A stretch of 64,000 nt of DNA, from positions 2,298,501 through 2,362,500 of the forward strand of contig NZ_CP076620.1 of the NCBI RefSeq assembly GCF_020911725.1, in the 5' to 3' direction. This stretch comes from Clostridium cadaveris (GTDB taxonomy: Bacteria; Bacillota; Clostridia; Clostridiales; Clostridiaceae). The translations under genes were made by a program, and so were the position numbers. This document shows, one piece after another, positions 6,363-15,870 of the stretch. The notes beneath the pieces were generated by a model. It made no database searches, had not been told where the DNA came from, and saw nothing but the letters and a program-made list of their open reading frames with translations. The stretch's first letter is position 1. The number at the start of each line of letters is the position of its first letter.

Positions 6363-9300
6363 TTACCACTCCTCTAAAATTTGTTCTCTTTCCATTTCTT
6401 TTTGTCTGACTTCCTCATCCATACTTAGCAGTATAGCCCTCTGTTCCTTATTATCTTCCTTTACACTATTATTCATTATTGCCAGAGTTTCCTCTGAACG
6501 CTTATCTAAATTAAGAGTTGATTCATCTTCCTTATTCAATCTAAAATCCATAGATACTTTTGGTGTAATTTCTACTGTTTCTAGTCTATCTGTTTCAAAG
6601 CCTTTTCTCTTTGCTTTAAGCTCCCATCCAAAAAGTAACCCTGGAGTACCTTCTATTATAAAATAGTTTTCTTTACGTTCTTTTACCCAAACATCTCCTG
6701 GACCATACTTCTGTAAAAACACTTCATATTTGCACTTAGTATTAATAACTTCCATAAATACATCATCTATGCTTATATAACAAAGCCCATCTTCTCCTAT
6801 AGTCCCTTCCCCAATATCTCCGAAGTAGTAACTTGCAGTCTCATATGCATTAATAGCACGATAGCCATAGTTCTCAGTTTCTTGAATACAGTTCTTTGAA
6901 CCCTTAACATATAAGGAGTTTGCACTAATCTTACCCCAATTACCCATATCTCCAGCACCAATAACTACTTGGCTAGTTGAAACTGAATCTGTTAAATAAT
7001 TGAGCCACAATATTCCGTCGCCATTTCTTGAGTTAAGTTCGTTTCTGATTAACTGTGAGTAGTTACCTTCAGCATGGTTAGAGTACACATCATTACCAAA
7101 TATAGATTTAGCTTCTATGTTCCCCCATTCAGTATCTATCATGTTACGTATCTCTACTTTATGAGTATTACTTCCTATAGTAAATGGTAGGTTATTAAAA
7201 CTCTCATGGGTGATTCCATATGGCTTTATTCCTGCATTACCGCTAGATAAAGTTATACCTCTTACATTTGGTTTATTATGTGGAGCAACTGCAGCTTGTA
7301 ATCCGCCTTGTGCATATGTCCATCCTCCTCCAGAACTTAAAGCCAAATCCCCATAAGTGTCATATAACCTAAACATAGAATTTTTAACTGTAAATAGATT
7401 CTTCTCTAATTTAATTGATGTAATGTCTAAAGTTGTTCCATTACTTATTCCACTAGAAACACTGTTTACAATAGAACTAGGTGTTATTTTCTGTTCTGCA
7501 GTACTTATTCTAGTTTCCTGTGCTTTAACCTTACCATCTATAGTAGTGGTTTTATTCTCTACAGTACTTACTCTGCTAGTTATAGAGCCGAGATTAGTTT
7601 CTATAGTAGACACTTGCTGCTTAGTTGTACTTATCTCTATTGTATGTGTAGCTAATGTTTTATTTACTGGTGCTAATCCATTGTCTGTATATGCTTTCCC
7701 ATCTTTTAACGCATTATTAGCCTTAGTTGTGGCATCTGCACTTGCTGTACTTATAGCATCTGTTTTAGCAGTATTTATTTTCCCATCTACTGCACCTATT
7801 TGTGTAGTGTGACTTCTAACGGTACTTTCAGTTGAAGAAACTCTTTGAGTTATCCCATTAAGATTAGCTTCTATAGATGCTGCTTTATCACTTACTGTCT
7901 TAACTTCTGCTTTAGTAGCCTTATCTCCCAACTGTGTTTCTATAGTACTAGTTTTAGCTGTTAGATTAGATACATTTAAAGCTATTTTATCAGTCTCTAT
8001 TTTTATATCTGACTTAGCTTTCGATATTTTAGTATCTGTTGTAGTTATTACATCTGCTATTGCTTGGTCTACATCTTCTGGTGCGGGTGTCCAGTCTGTA
8101 GCTTTGTTGCCTAGTTCAAGCTTGAAATTTTTAAATGATACTGCACCTGAATTGCCTGAGTGCCAATTAGTACCGTATACTATCATAAAACTATCGATTG
8201 ACGAATCTGTTGTTGCAGTGAAAGTAAAAGTAAATTTTTTATAATTAGAAGGTATAGTAATATTGTTAGTTATATTTGTTCTTGTGCTACTTCCTGTCGC
8301 TAATGACATATAAACCTTGTTACTTCCATTACTAGACTTAGCGTAAAACGATAATGTTATTATTTTACCTAGAAATATACTTGTATCACACAGTGCCCAT
8401 AGTTTTAGCCCAGAAGCATTTATTGTTAAATCAAAATCTCCTTTTGAATCTTTTATTAAATTCCTACCACCAATTTCTATCCCATCTATCTTCGTAACCA
8501 ATTCATTTTTAACTGTAGTAACTGTCTTATCTATGTTAGCCTGCTCTACTTTTAAAGCTATTTGCCCTTTAAGTACACTTATATCCGAAGTAGCTTTGCT
8601 TAAGTTGCTATTAACTGTTTTAATCTCTTGATTTATATAGAGTTTGCTATCTGCTAAAGCTTTATCTGCTTTCTTCTGTGCTTCTGCTATAGCTGTATCT
8701 TTTGCTGCATTTGCCTTAGTTGTTGCATCTGTAGCAGCCGTAGATATTGCTTCACTTTTCTTTGTATCTGCATAAGCTTTACTGTCTCTAAGAGTAGTTG
8801 CTATACTATTATTTATAGTAGTTTTATCTGTAGTGTAAGTCTGTGTATCTACTTTTAAATTAATAGCTTTTTCATTTGCGGTTATTCTAGCCTCCTGCGT
8901 ACTTAAACTCTTCCCATGCTCTGTAATAGTATTAATTTGTTCTTGTAGTAATACATTAAGAGTTTTATTTCCTACATTCACTACAGTACTCTCTATCTTC
9001 TCTGTAGCTCCATTAACACTACGAATAACACTGTTTATATCTAGCTTAACACCATCAAGACTCCCATTATCTATCTTATTATAACCATCTGTAAATCCTG
9101 CTTTAGTAAGTCCATCTTGAGTTAATAAAACAGTAGTACCATCTGCACCTCTAAGAGTTAAAGAACTGTTATTATTGCTATCTATACCAAGCATTATTCT
9201 CTCGTAAAGAGTACCACTCTTACTATCAAATACCTGGAGTTTATTACCGCTTATCTGTAGCCTTCCCCCTGGTCCAGCTACAGTTACTAAAGAAGTATCT

Positions 9301-10751
9301 ACGGTACCGCTTCTAATCTTGTTAGCGTTCAAATCACTTATCTGTGCATTACCGATACTTCCTTCTAACATCCAACCTTGAAGAGTTTGCAAGAAATTAG
9401 ATTGTATATTTTCAGCTGTAATATTTCCTGCTACTAAAGTTTTTATAGTTGCACTATCTGCTTCTAGTACATTAATCTTTGCACTTACTGCATTTAATTG
9501 AACTATATCTGCTTTATTTATAAGAGCATTATTTATCTTAGCATCTTCCGCTACAAGATTTTTAATGTTGGCATTCACTGCATTTAATTGTTCTATAGTT
9601 GCTTTGCCTATTAATGCATTTTGTATCTCTGCATCTTGAGCTTTTAATGTAGCTATTTCAGCATTAGTAGCTTTCAAATCACTTATATTTGCCTTATTAA
9701 TTAAAGCTTCATTAACTATAAGAAGTTCTGTAACCACCCTATTAACCTTATTGCTATTACTTCCACTAGAGTTAAAAGAATTCTTGTTTTTAGATTCTCC
9801 TTTTGCTCCCATTTCTACAGTAAGACCACCAGTATAATTAAACTTTTGGCTTAGGATAGGATGTTTTCTAACCACTCCTTTTTTATCTATAATAGTTACT
9901 ATATCTCCGAGATCTAAAGATATATCTCCTTGCCACTTCATAGAATATCCTAGATACTTAAAACCATTTAGCTTATTATATATATCGTTTAATATGCTCT
10001 CTGTAACCCATGGATTTTCAAATTGAAGTTCCATAGAATCTACACCTAGAGAACCTTTTACTAATTCATTTTCTCTAGGTGTACAACTAATTTTACCTAT
10101 CTTATATGTGACTTCTTCTCTCTTATAGTCAAAATAGTTACTGGTATCTATAGAATAGTTTATATCCTTTGGTACTACGATAGTAAACTTACCTTCTCTA
10201 TTTATTAAAGCATTCCCTCCACATAAACTAGCGACATAGCCAAGTACTTCTCTACAAGTAAAGCCTTCCAATTTCTTAACTGTGTAAGATGGAAGGCTTC
10301 CTGTGAATTGCACTCCTGTTTTACTTGCTAATTCGTTAACTATTTGCTGTAATGTTGCATTTTCTCCAAGGTCTGAAAAGTATGGAGTTTCAAATTTTAT
10401 CATATTATCAAATGCAGTAAACTTAATAGTGTAGTCGGTTTTAACTATATCATCTATATTGTAATATCCCATTAATATATATTCTATTGTAGAGCCTATA
10501 TTAAGACCTATTTCAACCTTAATTTGGTTAGTAGAGTAAATGGTATCCCCCTTATTTAAAAGCGTTAAATCAAGCGTAGTTGAGGATGTAGAACCTATCA
10601 TAAATCCATCTTGAGGTTGTATATTACCATCTATTTTAACATCCACTATATCCTCATTAGTAAATATCCTATCGCCTATAGTTATCTTGCATTGAAACTG
10701 CCTGCTTGCTTCTTTTATTTTAGTCTTGAATAATGCACTTGTATTCTGCAT
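6363..10751 (-). CDS. Large tail tip and fibre protein (host recognition)
   Basis: 1462 residues, with GGAGGTT before ATG. Residues about 1-330 resemble a tail-associated baseplate hub (ITIGDRIFTNEDIVDVKIDG). Then come repeated heptad-like units of about 18 residues built on KADIxxLNAVxAxIxxL, long Ala/Thr/Lys-rich coiled coils, a GGRNLIKDS-type carbohydrate-binding-like module near residue 740, more coiled coil, and a C-terminal beta-rich part. The tail end is Glu/Arg-rich. It probably trimerises and binds cell-surface glycans. It follows the tape measure and distal tail genes, as expected. Confidence 0.85.
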   Translation of the reverse strand: MQNTSALFKTKIKEASRQFQCKITIGDRIFTNEDIVDVKIDGNIQPQDGFMIGSTSSTTLDLTLLNKGDTIYSTNQIKVEIGLNIGSTIEYILMGYYNIDDIVKTDYTIKFTAFDNMIKFETPYFSDLGENATLQQIVNELASKTGVQFTGSLPSYTVKKLEGFTCREVLGYVASLCGGNALINREGKFTIVVPKDINYSIDTSNYFDYKREEVTYKIGKISCTPRENELVKGSLGVDSMELQFENPWVTESILNDIYNKLNGFKYLGYSMKWQGDISLDLGDIVTIIDKKGVVRKHPILSQKFNYTGGLTVEMGAKGESKNKNSFNSSGSNSNKVNRVVTELLIVNEALINKANISDLKATNAEIATLKAQDAEIQNALIGKATIEQLNAVNANIKNLVAEDAKINNALINKADIVQLNAVSAKINVLEADSATIKTLVAGNITAENIQSNFLQTLQGWMLEGSIGNAQISDLNANKIRSGTVDTSLVTVAGPGGRLQISGNKLQVFDSKSGTLYERIMLGIDSNNNSSLTLRGADGTTVLLTQDGLTKAGFTDGYNKIDNGSLDGVKLDINSVIRSVNGATEKIESTVVNVGNKTLNVLLQEQINTITEHGKSLSTQEARITANEKAINLKVDTQTYTTDKTTINNSIATTLRDSKAYADTKKSEAISTAATDATTKANAAKDTAIAEAQKKADKALADSKLYINQEIKTVNSNLSKATSDISVLKGQIALKVEQANIDKTVTTVKNELVTKIDGIEIGGRNLIKDSKGDFDLTINASGLKLWALCDTSIFLGKIITLSFYAKSSNGSNKVYMSLATGSSTRTNITNNITIPSNYKKFTFTFTATTDSSIDSFMIVYGTNWHSGNSGAVSFKNFKLELGNKATDWTPAPEDVDQAIADVITTTDTKISKAKSDIKIETDKIALNVSNLTAKTSTIETQLGDKATKAEVKTVSDKAASIEANLNGITQRVSSTESTVRSHTTQIGAVDGKINTAKTDAISTASADATTKANNALKDGKAYTDNGLAPVNKTLATHTIEISTTKQQVSTIETNLGSITSRVSTVENKTTTIDGKVKAQETRISTAEQKITPSSIVNSVSSGISNGTTLDITSIKLEKNLFTVKNSMFRLYDTYGDLALSSGGGWTYAQGGLQAAVAPHNKPNVRGITLSSGNAGIKPYGITHESFNNLPFTIGSNTHKVEIRNMIDTEWGNIEAKSIFGNDVYSNHAEGNYSQLIRNELNSRNGDGILWLNYLTDSVSTSQVVIGAGDMGNWGKISANSLYVKGSKNCIQETENYGYRAINAYETASYYFGDIGEGTIGEDGLCYISIDDVFMEVINTKCKYEVFLQKYGPGDVWVKERKENYFIIEGTPGLLFGWELKAKRKGFETDRLETVEITPKVSMDFRLNKEDESTLNLDKRSEETLAIMNNSVKEDNKEQRAILLSMDEEVRQKEMEREQILEEW

Positions 10752-10767
10752 AGCCTAACCTCCTCAC

Positions 10768-10959
10768 CTATTTAAGGTCTACAGTTAGACCTCCATCTGC
10801 TAGTTTTGATATATTAATCTCTGCATTAGCAGCAACAAACTTCTTAATAACCTCGCCATTACTTATAACCTCTATGATATAGTTACCTTTCTCTAAGACT
10901 GGCTTATTTTCTTCTACTGGTGTAGATTCAACGTCTATTATTTCTTTCTTATCTTCCAT
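10768..10959 (-). CDS. Small phage tail-region protein
   Basis: 63 residues, with GGGGGT upstream of ATG, sharing one base with the stop of the preceding gene (TAATG-type coupling). Acidic start, then a beta-like run (NYIIEVISNGEVIKKFVAANAEINISKL). It lies between a 78-residue gene and the tail fibre. Function unknown; a structural or chaperone role would fit. Confidence 0.6.
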   Translation of the reverse strand: MEDKKEIIDVESTPVEENKPVLEKGNYIIEVISNGEVIKKFVAANAEINISKLADGGLTVDLK

Positions 10960-11195
10960 TACTTTATACCCCCTAATACTTGTTTTTGCTTTTCAAATAC
11001 TCTAGTGTTAAATGCTGTTATATCAGCTTGACACGCTTCTAAGTTTGCTGAATAAAGTTCTCTATCCAATACTGTAGTAGATACTGATGGATAAGTGCCT
11101 TCCTCAGTAGTTATGTTTGCTATTAAACTAACTACTGTCTTTCCTTCAATCTTGCTTTCACCTGTAATACTTATACTTTCTTTACTTTCTAACAT
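10959..11195 (-). CDS. Small phage tail-region protein
   Basis: 78 residues, with GGAGTG before ATG. Beta-rich N-terminus (ISITGESKIEGKTVVSLIANIT) and helical C-terminus (FNTRVFEKQKQVLGG). It is translationally coupled to the next gene. It belongs to the tail module by position; no characterised family is recognised. Confidence 0.6.
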   Translation of the reverse strand: MLESKESISITGESKIEGKTVVSLIANITTEEGTYPSVSTTVLDRELYSANLEACQADITAFNTRVFEKQKQVLGGIK

Positions 11196-11213
11196 TTTAT
11201 CACTCCTTGATTT

Positions 11214-11558
11214 CTATTTCTCAATAAAATTCATTTTAAGACCACTCCATTTAACTTCCCCATTCTTAAATTGATAAGCTGGTGAAGTCCTATCCCCTAC
11301 ATACATAGTTTTAGTTATTAATCCAAGTTGAGGATCTGGAAAAGTAACCGTAAAAAAAACACCACTTACTGCTGTAAGTAATGTTGATATTTCTGCTTGG
11401 GTTAATGGTGGCCATTCTAAATTAAGCTTTCTTTTTACTGCAATTCTATCTCTTATCATGTCACCATTAGCATTTCTATTTGTTTCTCCATCTAGGTCCT
11501 GTACTGTAACCTCATAGACTTTAGGAGTAGCAATAGCCACTCCATTAATTTTAAGCAT
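11214..11558 (-). CDS. Phage tail protein, DUF6711-like
   Basis: 114 residues, with AGGAGTGG before ATG. It begins MLKINGVAIATPKVYEVTVQDLD, a pattern of the DUF6711 phage family, and contains a beta-rich body with WPPLTQAEISTLL. It lies directly after the tape measure gene, the usual place of a distal tail or tail-tip component. The DUF call is from memory and should be confirmed with a profile search. Confidence 0.7.
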   Translation of the reverse strand: MLKINGVAIATPKVYEVTVQDLDGETNRNANGDMIRDRIAVKRKLNLEWPPLTQAEISTLLTAVSGVFFTVTFPDPQLGLITKTMYVGDRTSPAYQFKNGEVKWSGLKMNFIEK

Positions 11559-11571
11559 ATTACCACTCCTT

Positions 11572-14313
11572 TTATGTTGGTATTAAGGTTATTCCACCTT
11601 GTCTTTGCATCTTTCTTAATTGATTTAATGCTACTTTACCTATTACACTACCATCTATCATAAGAACTAAATCCCCATTAGAATTATCATTAGAACCTCC
11701 ATGTGGCATTCTTTCAAGGAGTTTACTAGCTAGTAAATCTAAACCACCAGTATTATTTTCTAATGGTACTACTGCCTCTTTACCTGCTTCACCTACCATT
11801 GCAAGAGTTGGACTATCTAAAATTCCTCCTTTAGCTAATTGAGGAACATCCATATAATTAATTCGTCCTATATCTACACCTGGTATTTTGTTTATTAATC
11901 CTATTGCACCATTTATAGCACGTATAAATCCATTAATAGTATTTGCTGCAAATCTTAAAACGCCATTTATTGCTTTTCTAAACGCTCCGCTTACTGCATC
12001 ACTGACTGCGCCACCTATGTTAGTAAAAATATCTTTTATGCTACCAAATAAATTGCTAAAAAACCTACCTATAGGACTGAATTTTTCAATTATAGCATTC
12101 TTAGCTTCAACAAACTTTTCTCCAAACCATTTAGGTATATTAGTAAAAATCTCTTTTAAATTAGTACAGAAGTTACCAAAGAAATCAATTATGCTTTCTT
12201 TTAAAGATTTAATACCATTAAGTAGTCCTTGCATTAAATAAGTACCTATTTCAGCGAAAACCGTACTTGGAGAATGTATTCCGAAAAAGCTTTTTATTGC
12301 ATTAAGAATTGGATCTACAATATTATCTTTAAGCCAACTTCCTATAGTAGACATTACACTGCTTATTCCTTCAAACAACCCGAATATCAAATTCTTTCCG
12401 AATTCAACCACAGTATCCACAAAGTTTCTAAATCCTTCGCAAGAATCATACAACTGTGTAAAGATAGCAATTAAACCAACTATAATTCCAATTATTAATG
12501 TAATTGGACTAGTTAAAATACCCATAACAATTGCTACTCCAGCAATTGCAATTTTAACAGCTCCTAAAGCAATTCCTATAATTCCTATAACTTTTGCAAT
12601 CTTAGATAATGTTTCCTTATGCTCATTAATCCAAGCACCTATTTTGCTTAATACATCTGCAAGCCCATTTAATACATCTACTATTATTCCACCTGTCCAT
12701 TCTGCTATTGGTTGTAGAATGTTATCCCATAACCATTTACCTGCATCCATAAACACTTCTAAAATTGGATTTAATACTTCTAATGCTCCAGCTACTACAT
12801 TCAGAAAAGCTGGAAGTGCATCTTCTATAGTCCAATGTGCTAATGGGTCTAATATCTCTGTTAAGAACCACTTTATAACTTTACCTATATTATTTAATAT
12901 AGGCTCTACTGCTTCTTTAATTTTATTAAAAGATTGTATCAATGGGTTAAAGTCAAACGTACCAAAGTAAGCCTTAATCTTATCTGTAAGCTTTTGCATA
13001 GCACTGTCAACACTTGTTGTATCAAGTGCTGGTGTAACTAGTTTTGGTACTTTAGAAGCACCTCCACTACCTCCGCCACTATCATCAGATTTATTAGCGT
13101 TAAGAGAATTTATTTCATCAAAACTTGCTAAACCTAGTGCATCTTTAGCGGCTTTACCTGCTTTTTTAGCACTATCTCCATAAACGCCCATAGCAGTTTT
13201 TGCATCTATAAGTCCTTGTGTAGCTTGTTTACTTTGTTCAAATGTTTTACCAAATATAGCACTTATAAAACTAGCTATATACTGAGTTGCTACACTCAAT
13301 GCACTCATTAAAGCATTCATAGCTGGTAGTATAGCGTTATAAATAGGAGTAAATGCAATCATTAAATTAGACTTAATTTGAGCTAATGAATTAGAAAATT
13401 GTTCATTAGTCTTTAAATTATTTAACATTCCTAATGCCATGCTGTTTATTCCTTTTGCTATCATAGGAAGTATTATCATCCATTTAAACATTTGTTTAAG
13501 TGTAAAACCAATTCCTGTGTTCATTCTGCCTATGCCTTTATTAGCAGTTTTAGTACTATCACCTAGTATCTTTGCTCCTTTACCAGATTTATTAAAAACC
13601 CCATAGATATTACTTAAAGTTGATTTAAGTTTGCTAGCACCTCCACTTGCTTTATTTGAGCTATTGCCTAAATTAGCCATCTTATTATCTAAATCAGATA
13701 ATTTAAACCCTAACTTATCTGATTGACCAATTAATTTATTTATGTTAGCCTCAGTTTTTAATATTTGGTCTTCCAATGTATTTCTTTGATTTTGATTAAA
13801 GCAATTATTATAAGCTTCTTTAAGTTGATTTAATTTTAATTTTTGTTGTTCTATTTTTGCATTTATATTATCTAGCACTGCAGCAGTATTATCTATTTCA
13901 GCTTTTAGCTCATCAACATTTGCATTATCAATAGATGGTTTAATTGGATATACTCTAGGCATTGGTGGAGCTCTCGGAACTGATGTAGGTACAACAACTG
14001 TTCCGTTAGGTGAAGCTTGATTTTCTGGAATATTAGGCTTAGGAACTTTAACATTTTTAGTAATTGCAAGTATTGAATCTATTGTAGATTTAACTGTTGC
14101 TTTCATTTCGTCAAGAGATGCTTTTACAGTATCATTTATAGCTTTCATACTTGCATCTATACTATTTTGTAGCACATCAAATATACCTTTTGTACTATTT
14201 TTAAATGTTGCTTCTATATCCTTGCCAATTTGATTAGATACATTGCCAATCTGATTTCCTAAGTCTGATTGAACTTCTAAATCAAGACTAATCTTTCCTA
14301 CACTATCACTCAT
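11572..14313 (-). CDS. Tail tape measure protein
   Basis: 913 residues. The N-terminus is helical and polar with repeated Met-Lys-Ala segments. A coiled coil spans about residues 130-210. A long hydrophobic stretch lies in the middle (IGIIGIALGAVKIAIAGVAIVMGILTSP is its core, near residue 580), and the end has HSPSTVFAEIG and a Gly-rich motif (AKGGILDSPTLAMVGEAGKEAV) typical of tape measure proteins. It fixes tail length and is ejected with the DNA. A length of about 900 residues implies a tail of roughly 130-140 nm if it follows the usual 1.5 Angstrom per residue rule. Confidence 0.92.
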   Translation of the reverse strand: MSDSVGKISLDLEVQSDLGNQIGNVSNQIGKDIEATFKNSTKGIFDVLQNSIDASMKAINDTVKASLDEMKATVKSTIDSILAITKNVKVPKPNIPENQASPNGTVVVPTSVPRAPPMPRVYPIKPSIDNANVDELKAEIDNTAAVLDNINAKIEQQKLKLNQLKEAYNNCFNQNQRNTLEDQILKTEANINKLIGQSDKLGFKLSDLDNKMANLGNSSNKASGGASKLKSTLSNIYGVFNKSGKGAKILGDSTKTANKGIGRMNTGIGFTLKQMFKWMIILPMIAKGINSMALGMLNNLKTNEQFSNSLAQIKSNLMIAFTPIYNAILPAMNALMSALSVATQYIASFISAIFGKTFEQSKQATQGLIDAKTAMGVYGDSAKKAGKAAKDALGLASFDEINSLNANKSDDSGGGSGGASKVPKLVTPALDTTSVDSAMQKLTDKIKAYFGTFDFNPLIQSFNKIKEAVEPILNNIGKVIKWFLTEILDPLAHWTIEDALPAFLNVVAGALEVLNPILEVFMDAGKWLWDNILQPIAEWTGGIIVDVLNGLADVLSKIGAWINEHKETLSKIAKVIGIIGIALGAVKIAIAGVAIVMGILTSPITLIIGIIVGLIAIFTQLYDSCEGFRNFVDTVVEFGKNLIFGLFEGISSVMSTIGSWLKDNIVDPILNAIKSFFGIHSPSTVFAEIGTYLMQGLLNGIKSLKESIIDFFGNFCTNLKEIFTNIPKWFGEKFVEAKNAIIEKFSPIGRFFSNLFGSIKDIFTNIGGAVSDAVSGAFRKAINGVLRFAANTINGFIRAINGAIGLINKIPGVDIGRINYMDVPQLAKGGILDSPTLAMVGEAGKEAVVPLENNTGGLDLLASKLLERMPHGGSNDNSNGDLVLMIDGSVIGKVALNQLRKMQRQGGITLIPT

Positions 14314-14405
14314 CTTTTCACCTCTCTTTATACAAATTTTACCTAGTACTAATATGGAATATTTTATATAATTTAGTTATTAGTATTTTATAGGAGGCAT
14401 TTATT

Positions 14406-15134
14406 ATGATAAAAAATTTTTTTTCTTATCTATATAAAATATTTAATTCTTTTAGAAAGAAAAACGTAAAAAAAGAATTAAGTTTAATCGATAACTTGTC
14501 AGATGGTTGGCAATTTGAGAATTACACAGCAAATCTTCTAAAAAAAATAGGATATTCTAAAGTAATAGTAACTAGCGGCTCTGGAGATTATGGAGTTGAT
14601 GTATTGGCTTCAAAGTCAGGAGTAACTTATGCAATTCAATGTAAACTATATTCTTCTTCAGTTGGCAATAAAGCTGTTCAAGAAATTGTAAGTGGCAAAA
14701 TATATTACAATTGTGACAAAGCTGTAGTGATTACAAATAATTATTTCACTTCTGCAGCTCAAAAATTAGCTTATGCAACTGGAGTTGAACTTTGGGATAG
14801 GAGTGTTTTACAACAATTAATTAAGCAATCCGGAAAATTCAAGAATTTTAAAGAAAGTACTGTTTCTGTTGTAAATCCTTTAACTAAAGTTGAATTGTCA
14901 TTTGATTGTGACGACATATATTTACTAGATGCTATAAACTACTCTTTAGATCAAAAGAATATATCAGTATCAGATATTCAACGAAAATTTAGAGTTAAAT
15001 ATAACTATGCAGACTATTTAATATCTAAAATGGTTGATTTAGAAATATTAGTTCATGATAAAAATTCTCATAAATATAATGTAATACTTACTCGTAAAGA
15101 TTTTTTACTTAAATATAATAAGAGTGCAAAATAG
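14406..15134 (+). CDS. Mrr-type nuclease with FtsK-gamma-like C-terminal domain
   Basis: 242 residues, with AGGAGG before ATG, read against the surrounding tail operon. A short basic-hydrophobic N-terminus is followed by a restriction-endonuclease (Mrr_cat) fold: E38, D65 in GDYGVD and Q78-x-K80 in IQCK are the expected catalytic residues. Residues about 175-225 (DIYLLDAINYSLDQ, ISVSDIQRKFRVKYNYADYL) closely resemble the winged-helix gamma domain by which FtsK and SpoIIIE read polarity sequences. TATAAT at 14367-14372 may be its promoter and a shared hairpin ends it. It looks like an autonomous accessory gene, perhaps for exclusion of other DNA. Confidence 0.82.
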   Translation: MIKNFFSYLYKIFNSFRKKNVKKELSLIDNLSDGWQFENYTANLLKKIGYSKVIVTSGSGDYGVDVLASKSGVTYAIQCKLYSSSVGNKAVQEIVSGKIYYNCDKAVVITNNYFTSAAQKLAYATGVELWDRSVLQQLIKQSGKFKNFKESTVSVVNPLTKVELSFDCDDIYLLDAINYSLDQKNISVSDIQRKFRVKYNYADYLISKMVDLEILVHDKNSHKYNVILTRKDFLLKYNKSAK

Positions 15135-15149
15135 TTATGCACTCTTATT
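15117..15149. terminator. Bidirectional terminator
   Basis: AATAAGAGTGCA and TGCACTCTTATT form a perfect 12-bp stem with a 9-nt loop. The stop codon of the + strand nuclease gene lies at the loop. The leftward Gp15 gene ends at the same hairpin, so the structure separates converging transcripts. Confidence 0.8.
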
Positions 15150-15513
15150 ATCCAAAGGCTTTTGCAAATATTTCTTGTACTTTCTTTATTTCTTCTTCTT
15201 TCTCTTCATCTGACATGTCTCTAATTGGATTTACTCTATTTCTCCAATCATTACGTATCTTATGTTGTTCTTGAGTAAAATTCTTTAATACATCTTTATT
15301 TTCTTCACATCTAATGCTTACTATTTCTCCTAATGGAGTCTTTGGCATTATTCCAGTTAATAAAGTACAAAACTCATTCCATGTCATATCATCATTTCTT
15401 AAGCGAATTCCGTATTGCATAGCAAAGGAGGCTTCTATTAAATCAAAGTCCTCTACTATGTCATACCATTTATTTTCTGGGATTTTTTCTTTCCTTTTTT
15501 GCCTCTTTCTCAA
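15148..15513 (-). CDS. Gp15-family tail assembly protein
   Basis: 121 residues if started at TTG 15513, which has no good ribosome binding site. The body (WYDIVEDFDLIEASFAMQYG, MTWNEFCTLLTGIMPKTPLGE) fits the bacteriophage Gp15 family that lies between the tail tube and tape measure genes of A118-like phages. It overlaps the upstream chaperone frame by 44 nt, the arrangement of G/GT tail assembly chaperones made by ribosomal frameshifting. Confidence 0.8.
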   Translation of the reverse strand: MRKRQKRKEKIPENKWYDIVEDFDLIEASFAMQYGIRLRNDDMTWNEFCTLLTGIMPKTPLGEIVSIRCEENKDVLKNFTQEQHKIRNDWRNRVNPIRDMSDEEKEEEIKKVQEIFAKAFG

Positions 15514-15811
15514 TTTCTTCTAGCTCTACATCCCCTATTGCTGCCATTATTGTATTTATAACTAAAGTATAATTAGGCATACTTAACTTTAAGCTTTCTA
15601 TATACTTAAAAGCTTCTTCTCCCAATCCTACTTTAATAATCTTTTCTAGTCTTTCATCTTCTTTTACATTTTCATCATCAGCTAAAGCCATTATTTTAAA
15701 AGCTGCAGCTTTGCTATTATTAATTTTAAATTCATGTTCTGCATCTAACTTTATCACTGGCTTTTGATTACCATTCTCTAATCTACTTATAATATCATAT
15801 ACTCTTGCCAT
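15470..15811 (-). CDS. Tail assembly chaperone (G-like)
   Basis: 113 residues from ATG at 15811, preceded by AGGATGA. The protein is mostly helical and acidic, then Lys-rich at its end (IEKEAKKERKNPRK). Its position between tail tube and tape measure and the overlap with the Gp15 frame fit a G protein that coats the tape measure before tube assembly. A hairpin at 15838-15866 separates it from the abundant tail tube gene. Confidence 0.75.
   Translation of the reverse strand: MARVYDIISRLENGNQKPVIKLDAEHEFKINNSKAAAFKIMALADDENVKEDERLEKIIKVGLGEEAFKYIESLKLSMPNYTLVINTIMAAIGDVELEEIEKEAKKERKNPRK
15494..15500 (-). other. Candidate frameshift heptamer A AAA AAG
   Basis: In the upstream chaperone frame the message reads GCA AAA AAG G, so the heptamer is in the phase that favours slippage. 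The Gp15 frame is at -2 (or +1) relative to it; a simple -1 shift meets a stop after 12 codons. Mu-type tail genes use -2 shifting, so a fusion is possible but unproven. Confidence 0.4.
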
Positions 15812-15837
15812 TCATATCATCCTTTCAATAATAAAAT

Positions 15838-15866
15838 AGTGCTACTAGTTTTACTAATAGCACCTA
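15838..15866 (-). terminator. Attenuator after the tail tube gene
   Basis: GTGCTATTAGT and ACTAGTAGCAC pair with one mismatch around a 3-nt loop, then TATTTTATT on the minus strand. Partial termination here would keep tail tube protein in excess over the chaperones. Confidence 0.65.
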
Positions 15867-15870
15867 AAAT

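Noticed and set aside
7357-7812. 151-codon + strand open frame
   Set aside because: It is the antisense of the repetitive tail fibre coiled coil. Repeated sequence keeps opposite frames open; no start signal.
15494-15534. Simple -1 frameshift into Gp15
   Set aside because: The -1 frame meets TAG after 12 codons; only -2 or +1 reaches the Gp15 frame.
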